Assembly (NCBI GenBank): GCA_934747965.1
Contig: CAKVHI010000002.1
Location: 62,001 to 126,000, forward strand
Reading direction: 5' to 3'
DNA length: 64,000 bases
From: an uncultured Clostridia bacterium
GTDB taxonomy: Bacteria > Bacillota > Clostridia > Christensenellales > UBA1242
The notes below the pieces were generated by a model. It did no database searches and had not been told where the DNA came from. It saw only the letters and a program-made list of their open reading frames with translations. Position numbers and translations under genes: made by a program. This document shows positions 25,936 to 35,621 of the stretch, piece after piece (the stretch's first letter is position 1; each line of letters begins with the position of its first letter).

Positions 25936-27084
25936 CTAATCTCGACTATATATATCTCTTGTAAAGACTTTGTACTTTACATCAGCTAAGTCTTCAGAAA
26001 ATCTATTTGCAAGAATAATATCACAATTGTTTTTAAAAACTTTTAAATCTGATTCAATAGTGAAATTATAAAGATTTTCTTTTAGAGTAGGTTCATAAAC
26101 AATTACTTTAGCATTTAATTTATTAATAATATCCAATATTGCTGAATTTCTAAAGTTTGAAGATCCTTTTTTCATGTTGAGTCTAAATATTCCGATTGTT
26201 TTTGCAGGAGATTTATTTATAACGTCAGAAATGAAAGCCTTTCGTTTCTCATTGGATTTTAATATTGCTTTTAAGAGCGGATTGTTACTTTTTGTTTGAG
26301 AAACTATTTGTTTTGTGTCTTTTGGTAAGCAATATCCACCAAACCCAAAAGAAGGATTATTATAATATTCTCCAATTCTTGGATCTTTACATATTCCTGC
26401 TATAATATTTGAAACATTTAGGTTGTTGTTGTAAGCAAAAGTATCTAATTCATTAAAAAAACTTACACGCATTGCTAAATAAGTGTTTGAAAAAAGTTTA
26501 ATTGCTTCTGCTTCAGTACTACTTGTATATATAATATTTTTATCATCACATTTACAGCTTTTATGAAGAATATTTTCAAATTCATTTAATCTTTTTTCGC
26601 ATCCAATAATTATTCTGGAAGGAAAGAGGCAGTCGGTAAGTGCCTTATCTTCTTGAAGAAATTCTGGACAAAAAATAATATTATCATAATTAACATTTTG
26701 TTTTAAATATTCTGTATAACCTATTGGGACCGTTGATTTGATAACGATTAGAGCAGTGTGATTAAATTTAAGTATATCTTTTACAACTTCATCAATAATA
26801 CTAGTTTCAAAAGAATTCAGGTCTTCATTAAAATTTGTTGGTAAAGCCAAAAAAATGATATTTGCATTACTATAGGCTTCAGCTTTATGATTTGTTGCAG
26901 AAATACTTAAGTTTTGTGTAGAAAAATATTCATCAAAAATATCCTCATGTAAAGGAATTATACCTTTATTTAAATTTCGTGTTTTAATTTTATCAATATC
27001 ATATAGTGTAACATAATTATTTTTAGCTAACACTAGAGCATTGGCAAATCCTACATATCCCATGCCAACAATGGTTATATTCAT
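25936..27084 (-). CDS. ugd: UDP-glucose 6-dehydrogenase (nucleotide-sugar dehydrogenase)
   Basis: 382 residues, the short form as in E. coli Ugd. The N-terminal NAD fold is ITIVGMGYVGFANALVLA (3-20). Catalytic-loop and substrate motifs are IKSTVPIGYT (about 115-124), CPEFLQEDKAL (about 139-149), KLFSNTYLAMRVSFFNELD (about 196-214), and FGFGGYCLPKD with the catalytic cysteine C252. It oxidises UDP-glucose (or a related UDP-sugar) to the uronate with 2 NAD, supplying UDP-glucuronate for surface glycans. TAGGAG lies upstream of ATG 27084. It is on the opposite strand from the transferase operon and separately transcribed, but functional partnership is plausible. Confidence 0.93.
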   Translation of the reverse strand: MNITIVGMGYVGFANALVLAKNNYVTLYDIDKIKTRNLNKGIIPLHEDIFDEYFSTQNLSISATNHKAEAYSNANIIFLALPTNFNEDLNSFETSIIDEVVKDILKFNHTALIVIKSTVPIGYTEYLKQNVNYDNIIFCPEFLQEDKALTDCLFPSRIIIGCEKRLNEFENILHKSCKCDDKNIIYTSSTEAEAIKLFSNTYLAMRVSFFNELDTFAYNNNLNVSNIIAGICKDPRIGEYYNNPSFGFGGYCLPKDTKQIVSQTKSNNPLLKAILKSNEKRKAFISDVINKSPAKTIGIFRLNMKKGSSNFRNSAILDIINKLNAKVIVYEPTLKENLYNFTIESDLKVFKNNCDIILANRFSEDLADVKYKVFTRDIYSRD

Positions 27085-27156
27085 ATTTCTCCTATTCTTT
27101 ATTATATTTTTATGGCTTATTTATAACAGAGTTTGCATTAGTTCTACAACAATTCG

Positions 27157-27220
27157 CTATGGATATATTACCATAGACTTTTTATTTAATTATTAGTATA
27201 CTTGATACTTCGAGTATATT
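27157..27220. promoter_or_regulatory. Two inverted repeats in the divergent ugd/MBL intergenic region (possible operators)
   Basis: CTATGG-N8-CCATAG (27157-27176) and TATACT-N10-AGTATA (27199-27220) lie between the divergent genes. Both are the right size for regulator sites; neither matches a regulator I can name. Confidence 0.3.
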
Positions 27221-27285
27221 TTAACAAAAAAATAATAAAAATGCAATAAATATAATTAAATTATTATCATTTAAGTGAAAGATGT

Positions 27286-27293
27286 GCTAATAT
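27286..27293 (+). promoter_or_regulatory. Extended -10 of the MBL-fold gene, placed directly at its start codon
   Basis: TG-C-TAATAT, with TAATAT at 27288-27293. The expected transcription start (about 27300) is one base before ATG 27301, and no ribosome site is visible. This suggests a leaderless mRNA. Confidence 0.5.
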
Positions 27294-27300
27294 AAATAAC

Positions 27301-28212
27301 ATGAAAGATTTAAATTTACATTTTTTAAAAACAACATGGAGTGATATTATAATTTTACAATATGGAGAAAAATTAGGATTAATTGATACTGGGTTTGAAG
27401 GTCAATATGTAAGAATTGCTGATTATATTAAAAATTTAGGTAGTGACCAATTAGCGTTTATTGTTATTACTCATTTCCATAATGATCATTATGGTTCTTT
27501 AGAGAAAATAATAAAAAATTTTAAGGTTGATAAAGTCTATATGAAAGAATATAATGGATTAGATTACACTAATTCTGATGGCGTTGTTGCAACAGAAGAA
27601 TATAGAAAAAGAGAATTAGAATACTTTCAAGAGTTGCAGCTAAAAATAAAAAGATATAGTAAGTTAATAAATTTAGAAAACGTTTCTAAAATTCAATTTG
27701 AAGATTTAACTTTAAACGTACATAATAATAAAAATCTCATATTAAAAGCTTATAATGATTTACGTTATGCAGGGTACCATATTTTTAAATATAATGAAAA
27801 TATTAATAGCATCGCTATAAGTTTAGAATTTATGAATAAAACAATATTGTTAAGTGGTGATATTATAGATAAAGAGGATAATTGTCCGTATATAAATAAG
27901 ATTAATTTTGCTGTTGCACAAGATATTAATAAGCAAATTGACATATACAAAGTTCCTCATCATGGAGAAAATAAAAGTAATTCAAAAGAGACTTTGGCGA
28001 TATATAAACCTAAAATCAATATTATTACAAATTCGTTGAATTACGTTAGAAAAGAAACATCTACAATATCAGATATATATAACTCATACAAGGAGTCCAA
28101 ATTCTTATTTACAGAATATGACGATGTTGTTGTGTCGATAAAATCTCAAAATGGGAACATAGAAATTCAAAAAGGAAATATTTTTCGCTTTGAAGACATT
28201 ATATCTTTATAA
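27301..28212 (+). CDS. Metallo-beta-lactamase-fold hydrolase, ComEC-C-terminal-like
   Basis: 303 residues. The zinc-binding motif is intact in VITHFHNDHYGSLEKI (about 57-72, HxHxDH). LIDTGFEGQY precedes it, and later strands supply ILLSGDIIDKED (about 183-194) and VPHHGENKSNSKETL (about 219-233), the PHHG(S/E) pattern of the ComEC-type MBL branch. It should be a soluble hydrolase of a phosphoester, nucleic acid or related substrate; the exact reaction is not readable. It has no signal peptide. Diverges from ugd. Probably monocistronic and possibly leaderless. Why it sits at the edge of the glycan region is unknown. Confidence 0.85.
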   Translation: MKDLNLHFLKTTWSDIIILQYGEKLGLIDTGFEGQYVRIADYIKNLGSDQLAFIVITHFHNDHYGSLEKIIKNFKVDKVYMKEYNGLDYTNSDGVVATEEYRKRELEYFQELQLKIKRYSKLINLENVSKIQFEDLTLNVHNNKNLILKAYNDLRYAGYHIFKYNENINSIAISLEFMNKTILLSGDIIDKEDNCPYINKINFAVAQDINKQIDIYKVPHHGENKSNSKETLAIYKPKINIITNSLNYVRKETSTISDIYNSYKESKFLFTEYDDVVVSIKSQNGNIEIQKGNIFRFEDIISL

Positions 28213-28464
28213 TGATTTTAGATTTATTAAGGATAATATATTACTGACTATCTATCTAAACAACAATGAATTAATTCAATTAAAAAATTTTCATTTTAGT
28301 CTAAGTTTTATTAGACTAATAAAAAGGAAACTTGAATTAAATTTAAAGTAAACACCAATTGGTATTGAATTGTCTCTTATTTTTATTCTGCTAGTTTCAA
28401 AAGTGTTAGTCTTTCTTCCTTTTTTATTTTTTATTGCAAAAGATATTTTTGAAAAGTTTTATAA

Positions 28465-28491
28465 AAAAGAGCAATTTTATGCCCTTTTTTT
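28465..28491 (-). terminator. Terminator of fba, overlapping its stop codon
   Basis: AAAAAAGAGCA / TGCCCTTTTTT (one mismatch) with loop ATTTTA. The minus-strand stop (28479-28477) lies in the loop. The rest of the gap 28213-28464 is AT-rich, with no supported gene. Confidence 0.6.
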
Positions 28492-29394
28492 GTTGTTAAA
28501 TAGATTTATTCGGTTTATAACTTCTTCTTTCATGCTTTCGATTGCGTCAGTTAAATAATCTCGAGGGGAGTAAATTTTGGGATTCAATAAAGATTTTCTA
28601 ATTCCTGTTGTGAAAGCAATACGCAAATCAGTGTCTACATTTATTTTGCAAATACCCCCGTCAATTGCATCTTTAATAGATTTGTCGTCAACACCTTTTG
28701 CGGTCAATAAATCTCCGCCAACAATTTTAAAATTTTCAACCAAATTTTTGCTTACAGAACTTGCGCCATGCAAAACAAGAGGAAAATTGTTTGTTAAAGA
28801 ATTTATTTGTTTTAAAAGCTCAATTTCAAGTTTGCTTTCTCCTTTAAATTTATACGCACCATGACTTGTTCCAATAGAAATTGCCAAACTGTCTACACCT
28901 GTTTTTTTAATAAAATTTTTAGCATCTATTGGCGATGTCAAAATTTGTTCTTTACTGATTGTGTTGTCCTCGATGCCTTCAATTTTGCCAATTTCTCCCT
29001 CAACACTAACATCAAATTTGTGAGCATAATCTGCCACTTGTTTTGTTAAACTTATATTTTCTTCAACACTTAACTTGCTTCCGTCAATCATAATTGAAGT
29101 GTAGCCCGCATCAACACATTGTTTGCATTTTTCAAAACTTTTGCCGTGGTCAAGATGCAAAACAAATGGTAAATCTAAATCTTCTACTTCATTTTTAACC
29201 ATACTTATTATGTTTTTTAAACCCATAAATTCTATAGCACTTTCGCTTGTAGACAAAAAGCAGCCAGTATTTGTTTCTTTGCAAGCTTTGATGATTGCCT
29301 TTAATTGTTCAAGACTAGTAAAATTAAAAGCACCAACAGCAAAATTATTTTGTTTTGCGTTTTTTAACAACTCAATTCCTTTAACTAAACTCAT
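28477..29394 (-). CDS. fba: Class II fructose-bisphosphate (ketose-bisphosphate) aldolase
   Basis: 305 residues. Zinc and catalytic motifs: FAVGAFNFTSLEQLKAII (18-35), PFVLHLDHGKSFEKCKQCVDAGYTSIM (about 75-101, with the DHG zinc histidine), SVEGEIGKIEG (about 129-139), IGTSHGAYK (about 173-181, zinc histidine), LVLHGASSV (about 202-210, zinc histidine), and GICKINVDTDLR (about 242-253). It cleaves fructose 1,6-bisphosphate into two trioses in glycolysis; tagatose-bisphosphate activity cannot be excluded. An extended -10 promoter and GTGAGG ribosome site precede it. It is divergent from the aminopeptidase gene. Confidence 0.95.
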   Translation of the reverse strand: MSLVKGIELLKNAKQNNFAVGAFNFTSLEQLKAIIKACKETNTGCFLSTSESAIEFMGLKNIISMVKNEVEDLDLPFVLHLDHGKSFEKCKQCVDAGYTSIMIDGSKLSVEENISLTKQVADYAHKFDVSVEGEIGKIEGIEDNTISKEQILTSPIDAKNFIKKTGVDSLAISIGTSHGAYKFKGESKLEIELLKQINSLTNNFPLVLHGASSVSKNLVENFKIVGGDLLTAKGVDDKSIKDAIDGGICKINVDTDLRIAFTTGIRKSLLNPKIYSPRDYLTDAIESMKEEVINRINLFNNKKRA

Positions 29395-29411
29395 ATATAC
29401 CTCACATTTTA

Positions 29412-29420
29412 ATTATATCA
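29412..29420 (-). promoter_or_regulatory. Extended -10 promoter of fba
   Basis: Minus strand TG-A-TATAAT, 18 bases upstream of the ATG at 29394. Confidence 0.6.
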
Positions 29421-29500
29421 CATCTTTTTTAAACAATTTAACTGATTTTGATATAAATTTGCAAAATTTGGCAATCATATTTTAGTTTTAAAGATATTTT

Positions 29501-29509
29501 TGATATAAT
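29501..29509 (+). promoter_or_regulatory. Extended -10 promoter of the M29 aminopeptidase
   Basis: TG-A-TATAAT, 18 bases before ATG 29528; the -35 (TTTAGT at 29481) is weak. The ribosome site AAGGAGAG follows. Confidence 0.6.
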
Positions 29510-29527
29510 TTAAAAAAAGGAGAGAAT

Positions 29528-30643
29528 ATGAATCAAGAGGAAATAAAAAAACTTGCAAAAAATTTGGTAAATTATTCAATAAAACTTCAAAAAAATGAAA
29601 AAGTTTTGATTGAAGGAAGTCCACTTTGTTTGGAATTGATTTTGGAGATTATTAAGGAGGTTTACAATAAGGGTGGTTATCCGTTTGTTAATTATTCTGA
29701 CAATTTAATCACAAGAGAAATTTTGAAAGGGACAAATGAAGAGCATATAAAATTATTAGCAAAATATATGAAACCTAAAATGGAAGATATGGATGCATAT
29801 ATTGGCATATCGGCAACAAACAATATTTACGAACTTAGTGATGTTAAAATTGAAAATAAAAACTTATATTCAAAGTTTTATTCTAAACCAATTCACAGCG
29901 ATATTCGTGTTTCAAAAACAAAATGGGTTATTCTAAAATTTCCAACTTTTGGGTTTAGTCAACAAGCAAATATGAGTTTAGAAGAATATTCAAAATTCTA
30001 TTTTAAAGTTTGCAACCTTGATTACTCAAAGATGAATAAGGCAATGGATAATCTTAAAATTTTAATGGAAAAAACGGATAAAGTTAAAATTATAGGTCCT
30101 GACACAAATCTTTCTTTTTCTATTAAAGGTATTCCAGCAATAAAATGTGCGGGAGAGATGAACATCCCAGACGGAGAAGTTTATACGGCACCAGTTAAAG
30201 ATAGTGTTAATGGATATATACATTACAACACAATTACAATGTATAACGGGCTAAAATTTGAAAATATTAAATTATATTTTGAAAATGGAAAAATTGTTAA
30301 GTGTGAAGGAAATAATCAGAAAGAACTTGAAAGCATTTTTAATATTGATGACGGAGCAAGATATGTTGGAGAGTTTTCATTTGGTTTAAATCCTTATATT
30401 TTGTATCCAACAACAGATATCCTATTTGATGAAAAAATTACTGGGTCAATCCATTTCACTCCGGGAGCTAGTTATGATGATGCTTTTAATGGAAATAAAA
30501 GTGCCGTGCATTGGGATTTAGTTTTAATTCAACGAAAAGATTATGGTGGTGGCGAAATATATTTTGATGACAAATTAATACGAAAAGATGGAATCTTTGT
30601 TGTTAAAGAACTTGAATGTTTAAATCCGCAAAATTTGATGTAG
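29528..30643 (+). CDS. Aminopeptidase, M29 (AmpS/PepS/aminopeptidase T) family
   Basis: 371 residues, the usual length in Clostridia. Family features are LVNYSIKLQKNEKVLIEGSP (about 13-32), the conserved KTKWVILKFPT block (about 129-139), the metal-binding region starting AGEMNIPDGEVYTAPV (about 215-230, with the E and D ligands), GEFSFGLNP (about 282-290), and the C-terminal GSIHFTPGASYDD...SAVHWDLVLI block with the histidine ligands (about 309-335). It removes N-terminal amino acids from peptides in the cytoplasm with a two-metal centre. Divergent from fba, and 93 bases ahead of gap, which has its own ribosome site and probably promoter. Confidence 0.92.
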   Translation: MNQEEIKKLAKNLVNYSIKLQKNEKVLIEGSPLCLELILEIIKEVYNKGGYPFVNYSDNLITREILKGTNEEHIKLLAKYMKPKMEDMDAYIGISATNNIYELSDVKIENKNLYSKFYSKPIHSDIRVSKTKWVILKFPTFGFSQQANMSLEEYSKFYFKVCNLDYSKMNKAMDNLKILMEKTDKVKIIGPDTNLSFSIKGIPAIKCAGEMNIPDGEVYTAPVKDSVNGYIHYNTITMYNGLKFENIKLYFENGKIVKCEGNNQKELESIFNIDDGARYVGEFSFGLNPYILYPTTDILFDEKITGSIHFTPGASYDDAFNGNKSAVHWDLVLIQRKDYGGGEIYFDDKLIRKDGIFVVKELECLNPQNLM

Positions 30644-31747
<1,104 letters not shown>

Positions 31748-31795
31748 AATTTATTATGATAAATTATAAATTGAAGCACTAATACAAATATTACT

Positions 31796-31841
31796 AAAAA
31801 AAATGTCAAGAAATCCTTAAACAGATACTTGACATTTTTTT
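31796..31841. terminator. Bidirectional terminator between gap and ldh
   Basis: AAAAAAATGTCAAG, 17-base loop, CTTGACATTTTTTT: a 14-base stem with T tracts on both strands, placed between convergent genes. Confidence 0.85.
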
Positions 31842-31952
31842 ATTTTATTCATTATGCTACATAGAAGTTTTTTACTTTAGAGTTATATTTTTATAGCGCA
31901 TTAAATTGCTTTACCAGTTTAATTCGCAATAAACCAAAAAAGTTTTAAGATG

Positions 31953-32861
31953 TTATAAATTTATTTTGTTTATTACACTTTGAATTGCATTAACGCTTTC
32001 TTCAAATTTTATTTTGTCAGTTTCATTCAAGTTTAATTCAAGCACTCTTTCAATGCCATTTCTGCCCAAAACTGAAGGCTCTCCAATATAAAGCCCATAA
32101 TTTTCATTAAAAGATGAAACTGTAAAAATTTTATGGCTATCATCTAAAATTGCATTAGTAATTTTTGCAAGGCATAAGCCGATTCCATAACTTGTGTTGC
32201 CTTTTTTGTTAATAATATCATATGCTGAGTTGCGCACATCATAAGTTATTCTGCTCATATCATTTTCTGTTAAAAATTTGCTTGCTTTGTCTAGCCCGAT
32301 TTGAGTGTTAGCCCATGGGATAAATTCACTATCTCCATGTTCTCCAATAACATATCCGTGGATACTTTTAGGACTTATGTTTAACTGCTGACTAATTAAA
32401 AATCTTAACCTTGCAGTGTCTAAAATTGTTCCACTTCCAATAACTTTACTTTTATCAAATCGACTTAATTTTTGTGTGATGTACGTCATAACATCAAGAG
32501 GGTTGGTGGCTATTAAATAAATTCCACAAAAATTTGTTTTGTTTATTTCTGAAATAATACTTTTAAAAACTTCATAATTTTTTTTGATTAAATCAAGCCT
32601 TGTTTCACCTTCGTTTTGATTTCTTCCCGCACAAATACAAACAATATCAGCATTTTCGCAGTCAGAATAATTACCTGCATAAATTTTCATTTTGTTTGGA
32701 GCAAAACTTACAGCATGCATCAAATCTAATGCTTCGCCAGTGCACTTATCTTTGTTTATGTCAACCAAAACAAGCTCACTAACACGATTTTTTTGATTAA
32801 CCAAACTAAATGCATAACTCATTCCAACATTTCCACAACCTATTAAAACAACTTTACTCAT
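31953..32861 (-). CDS. ldh: L-lactate dehydrogenase
   Basis: 302 residues. NAD fold VVLIGCGNVGMSYAFSL (4-20) with D34 in LVDINKDK. Substrate-loop AGRNQNEGETRLDL places Gln (Q82) where malate dehydrogenases have Arg, and the loop arginine R88 is present. Catalytic pair R151 (DTARLRF) and H175 (GEHGDSE) are intact. It reduces pyruvate to L-lactate while regenerating NAD. A perfect AGGAGGA ribosome site precedes the ATG. The leader contains a terminator-like hairpin (32912-32937), which may be regulatory. Confidence 0.93.
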   Translation of the reverse strand: MSKVVLIGCGNVGMSYAFSLVNQKNRVSELVLVDINKDKCTGEALDLMHAVSFAPNKMKIYAGNYSDCENADIVCICAGRNQNEGETRLDLIKKNYEVFKSIISEINKTNFCGIYLIATNPLDVMTYITQKLSRFDKSKVIGSGTILDTARLRFLISQQLNISPKSIHGYVIGEHGDSEFIPWANTQIGLDKASKFLTENDMSRITYDVRNSAYDIINKKGNTSYGIGLCLAKITNAILDDSHKIFTVSSFNENYGLYIGEPSVLGRNGIERVLELNLNETDKIKFEESVNAIQSVINKINL

Positions 32862-32911
32862 ATTTCCTCCTCTTCTTATTTTATTTTAACTAATTTTATT
32901 AAAAAAATAAA

Positions 32912-32937
32912 GGAAATTAAAGCAAAATTTAATTTCC
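32912..32937. terminator. Perfect 10-base hairpin in the ldh leader (terminator-like on the minus strand)
   Basis: GGAAATTAAA-GCAAAA-TTTAATTTCC. Read towards ldh it is followed by TTTATTTTTTT, as in an intrinsic terminator, yet there is no upstream gene on that strand for it to end. That leaves leader attenuation or a short RNA. Confidence 0.5.
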
Positions 32938-33068
32938 AAGCGAAAAATCACAATTAACAACATAAATTTGCTAAAAAACATTTGGTGCAAACAGATAATT
33001 GTTGCTATGTTTTTCAATGCAAAGAAAAAAATTTTACAAATATAATGAGTGTTTTAGATTAAAACTTA

Positions 33069-33107
33069 AACAAAGCAAAATATAATTTATTTGCTTTGTT
33101 TTTTTCT
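33069..33107 (+). terminator. Terminator hairpin just upstream of the ABC-F promoter
   Basis: AAACAAAGCAAA, 9-base loop, TTTGCTTTGTTTTTTT. No coding gene precedes it on this strand, so it may end an unidentified short transcript from 32.9-33.07 kb. Confidence 0.65.
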
Positions 33108-33108
33108 G

Positions 33109-33138
33109 TTGACTAAAATCAATTTTTTTTGCTATAAT
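33109..33138 (+). promoter_or_regulatory. Promoter of the ABC-F gene
   Basis: TTGACT (33109-33114), 18 bases, TATAAT (33133-33138) preceded by TG-C. ATG 33158 follows with AGGAGAAAG. Confidence 0.85.
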
Positions 33139-33157
33139 TAATCTTTAGGAGAAAGAT

Positions 33158-34726
33158 ATGATACAAGCGATAGATGTTAGTTTGATTGTTGGAAACAAAA
33201 ATTTGTTTCAAGATGTTAATTTGAAATTTACAAAAGGAAATTGCTACGGTATTATTGGTGCAAATGGTGCAGGAAAAAGCACTTTTTTAAAACTTTTGTC
33301 TGGCGAAATTGAAACAACTAAAGGCGAAATAATTTTGGATAAAAACGAAAGAATGAGCGTTTTAAATCAAAACCAAAATGCTTTTAATGATAAAACTGTT
33401 TTAGAAACTGTTTTGCTTGGGCACAAGCGTTTGGTTGAGATTATGAATGAAAAGGAAGCACTTTATTCTAAACCTGATTTTAGCGATGAAGATGGAATAA
33501 AAGCGGGCGAACTTGAGCAAGAGTTTTTGGACCTTAATGGTTGGGAAGCCGAGGGCGAAGCCGAAACGCTTTTAGATAATATCGGCGTTAATCGTGAACT
33601 ATTTTCTGCAAAAATGGGCGAATTAGACAGCAAAATTAAAGTTAAAGTTTTGCTTGCTCAAGCGTTGTTTTTTAATCCTGATGTTTTAATTTTGGATGAA
33701 CCTACAAACAACTTGGACGCAAAAACAATAAATTGGCTTGAAGATTATTTGATTGATTTTCCAAACACAATTATCACAGTTTCTCACAATCGTCATTTCT
33801 TGAACAAAGTTTGCACTCATATTTGTGATGTCGATTATGGTAAAATTACTATGTTTGTTGGTAACTATGATTTTTGGTATGAAACTAGTCAATTAATTTT
33901 ACGCCAACAAAAAGAAGCGAACAAAAAAGCCGAGGCAAGAGCAAAAGAACTTCAAGATTTTATTGCAAGATTTAGTGCAAATGCCAGCAAATCAAGGCAA
34001 GCAACATCAAGAAAAAAAGAACTTGAAAAATTGACTATAGAAGATATTAAGCCTTCAACAAGAAGGTATCCTTACATTGACTTTAAGTTTGACAGGGATA
34101 TTGGAAATGAAGTTTTGACAGTTGAAAATTTAACAAAAAAAGGTGTGTTTGAAAATGTTAGTTTTACAGTGCTAAAAGGCGAGAAGATTGCATTTTTTAG
34201 TGAGCAAAGCACAACAATTTCGACTTTATTTGATATTCTCGCAGGGAAAGATACAGATTATTCTGGAAAAGTGATTTGGGGAAAGACAATAACTTATTCT
34301 TATCTTCCAAAAAATTATGATAATTTGTTTGATAATGATTTGATGCTTACCGATTGGTTAAGTCAATTTTCTAAAGAAAAAGATATAACTTATCTTAGAA
34401 GTTGGCTTGGAAGAATGTTGTTTTCGGGCGAGGAAGCCATTAAAAAAGCAAATGTGTTAAGCGGTGGCGAAAAGGTTAGGTGTATGTTCTCAAAAATGAT
34501 GCTTGAGAGCGGTAATGTGTTGATTATGGATGAACCTATAAACCATTTAGATTTGGAAAGTATCCAGTCGCTAAATAATGGCATGAAAAATTTTAAGGGA
34601 TGTTTGTTGTTTTCAACAAGCGATCAGGAAATTTTGTCTACAGTGGCAAATCGAATTATCAGAATTAATAATAAAAAAGAATTTGATAAACAAATTTCTT
34701 ATGATGAATATGTAACTCAAAACTAG
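33158..34726 (+). CDS. ABC-F family ATPase (YbiT-like), one ATP site degenerate
   Basis: 522 residues, two ABC domains joined by a charged linker (about 240-300), no membrane segments. ABC-F proteins bind the ribosome and act in translation or antibiotic protection. NBD1: intact Walker A GANGAGKST (34-42) and LDEPTNNLD Walker B, but the signature motif LSGGE is replaced by MGELDSK (about 153-159). NBD2: intact signature LSGGEKVR (about 434-441) and MDEPINHLD, but Walker A reads FFSEQSTTIS (about 345-354) without the Gly-Lys-Ser/Thr. So ATP site 1 (Walker A1 plus signature 2) is whole and site 2 is lost on both sides. Starts the unit with the GloB-like gene, 8 bases downstream. Confidence 0.93.
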   Translation: MIQAIDVSLIVGNKNLFQDVNLKFTKGNCYGIIGANGAGKSTFLKLLSGEIETTKGEIILDKNERMSVLNQNQNAFNDKTVLETVLLGHKRLVEIMNEKEALYSKPDFSDEDGIKAGELEQEFLDLNGWEAEGEAETLLDNIGVNRELFSAKMGELDSKIKVKVLLAQALFFNPDVLILDEPTNNLDAKTINWLEDYLIDFPNTIITVSHNRHFLNKVCTHICDVDYGKITMFVGNYDFWYETSQLILRQQKEANKKAEARAKELQDFIARFSANASKSRQATSRKKELEKLTIEDIKPSTRRYPYIDFKFDRDIGNEVLTVENLTKKGVFENVSFTVLKGEKIAFFSEQSTTISTLFDILAGKDTDYSGKVIWGKTITYSYLPKNYDNLFDNDLMLTDWLSQFSKEKDITYLRSWLGRMLFSGEEAIKKANVLSGGEKVRCMFSKMMLESGNVLIMDEPINHLDLESIQSLNNGMKNFKGCLLFSTSDQEILSTVANRIIRINNKKEFDKQISYDEYVTQN

Positions 34727-34734
34727 GAGTTTTT

Positions 34735-35337
34735 ATGGTAATTGAAAAATTGGTGCTTGGAATTTTACAAACAAATTGCTATTTTGTTATAAATAATGAT
34801 GAATGTATTGTTATTGACCCAGCAACATCTTTTGAAAAAATTATAAATTTTGCAAAACAAAGGAATTTAAAAATATCAGCTGTAATTCTTACACATGGGC
34901 ATTTTGACCATGTAGGGGCTTGCAAAAAACTTCAAGAAAATGGAATAAAAATTTATTGTAGTGCTGTTGAAACAAAAGAGTTGATAAATAATCCAAAATT
35001 GCTAGGTCTAAGAGAAAGTATGTTTTTTGAACCAGATTATTTAATTTTTGATGGCGAAGAATTAAATTTGATAGGTTTGAGAATTAAATGCTTTTTAACA
35101 AGCGGACACACGATTGGGTCTATGAGTTATTTAATTGGAGATAATTTATTTTGTGGTGATACAATTTTTGCTGGCGGAAGTTATGGAAGGTGTGATTTGT
35201 ATTCTGGAGATTTTGAAAAAATAAAGCACTCAATAAATAAAATTATTTTTTCTTTGAATGATGACACAAAACTATATCCCGGACACGGCAAAAGTAGTTT
35301 TGTTGGAAAAGAAAAGTTAATACTAAATCTCTTTTAG
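34735..35337 (+). CDS. Metallo-beta-lactamase-fold hydrolase, GloB/YcbL-like
   Basis: 200 residues. The metal-binding signature is intact in LTHGHFDHVGAC (about 52-63), with downstream ligands in FLTSGHTIGSMSYLIGDNLFCGDTIFAGGSYGRCDL (about 121-156) and YPGHGKSSF (about 182-190). This is the short hydroxyacylglutathione-hydrolase-like form common in Gram-positives; the physiological thioester or other substrate is uncertain. The N-terminus LGILQTNCYFV is typical of the family. Ribosome site GGAG, 8 bases after the ABC-F stop. The 3' end overlaps the convergent small gene at 35323 by 15 bases. Confidence 0.92.
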   Translation: MVIEKLVLGILQTNCYFVINNDECIVIDPATSFEKIINFAKQRNLKISAVILTHGHFDHVGACKKLQENGIKIYCSAVETKELINNPKLLGLRESMFFEPDYLIFDGEELNLIGLRIKCFLTSGHTIGSMSYLIGDNLFCGDTIFAGGSYGRCDLYSGDFEKIKHSINKIIFSLNDDTKLYPGHGKSSFVGKEKLILNLF

Positions 35338-35526
35338 ATAATTTTCATTTTCAAGAAGTTTTAGATATTCTTCAAAATGATTTTGTCTTATCGGCATAGG
35401 CTTATGGTTTTTAAAATACAAAACTAACGCAGGCTTAATGCCATTGTAGTTTTCAACAATGGTATAGTAACTTAAATCACCTTGCTTTATCAATTTTTTC
35501 GCTTTTGCGTGATAATTAAAATACAT
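35323..35526 (-). CDS. Conserved small protein, 67 aa
   Basis: The sequence pattern (YHAKAKKLIKQGDLSYY, GIKPALVLYFKNHKPMPIRQ, YLKLLENE) belongs to a short protein found widely in Clostridia. It is often database-labelled thermostable hemolysin delta-VPH, a name that is probably a misannotation. No membrane or secretion signal; function unknown. It is convergent with the GloB-like gene, and the two overlap by 15 bases. No good ribosome site is visible. A TATAAT lies 1 base before the ATG, too close to serve as this start's promoter, so the exact start or expression mode is uncertain. Confidence 0.7.
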   Translation of the reverse strand: MYFNYHAKAKKLIKQGDLSYYTIVENYNGIKPALVLYFKNHKPMPIRQNHFEEYLKLLENENYLKEI

Positions 35527-35621
35527 GATTATATTTTGTGTTAATTTTGAAAAAATATTTGCCTTGCAAAATTGCAGAACTTTAAAATATAGAATTTTAA
35601 AAAAATGAAAAATGGTGTTAG

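Noticed and set aside
28370..28558. 62-aa plus-strand ORF upstream of fba's end
   Set aside because: It runs antisense into the end of fba through its terminator and has no ribosome site.
31953..32861. Malate dehydrogenase
   Set aside because: Gln in the substrate loop (AGRNQNEGETR) and the catalytic layout are those of lactate dehydrogenase.
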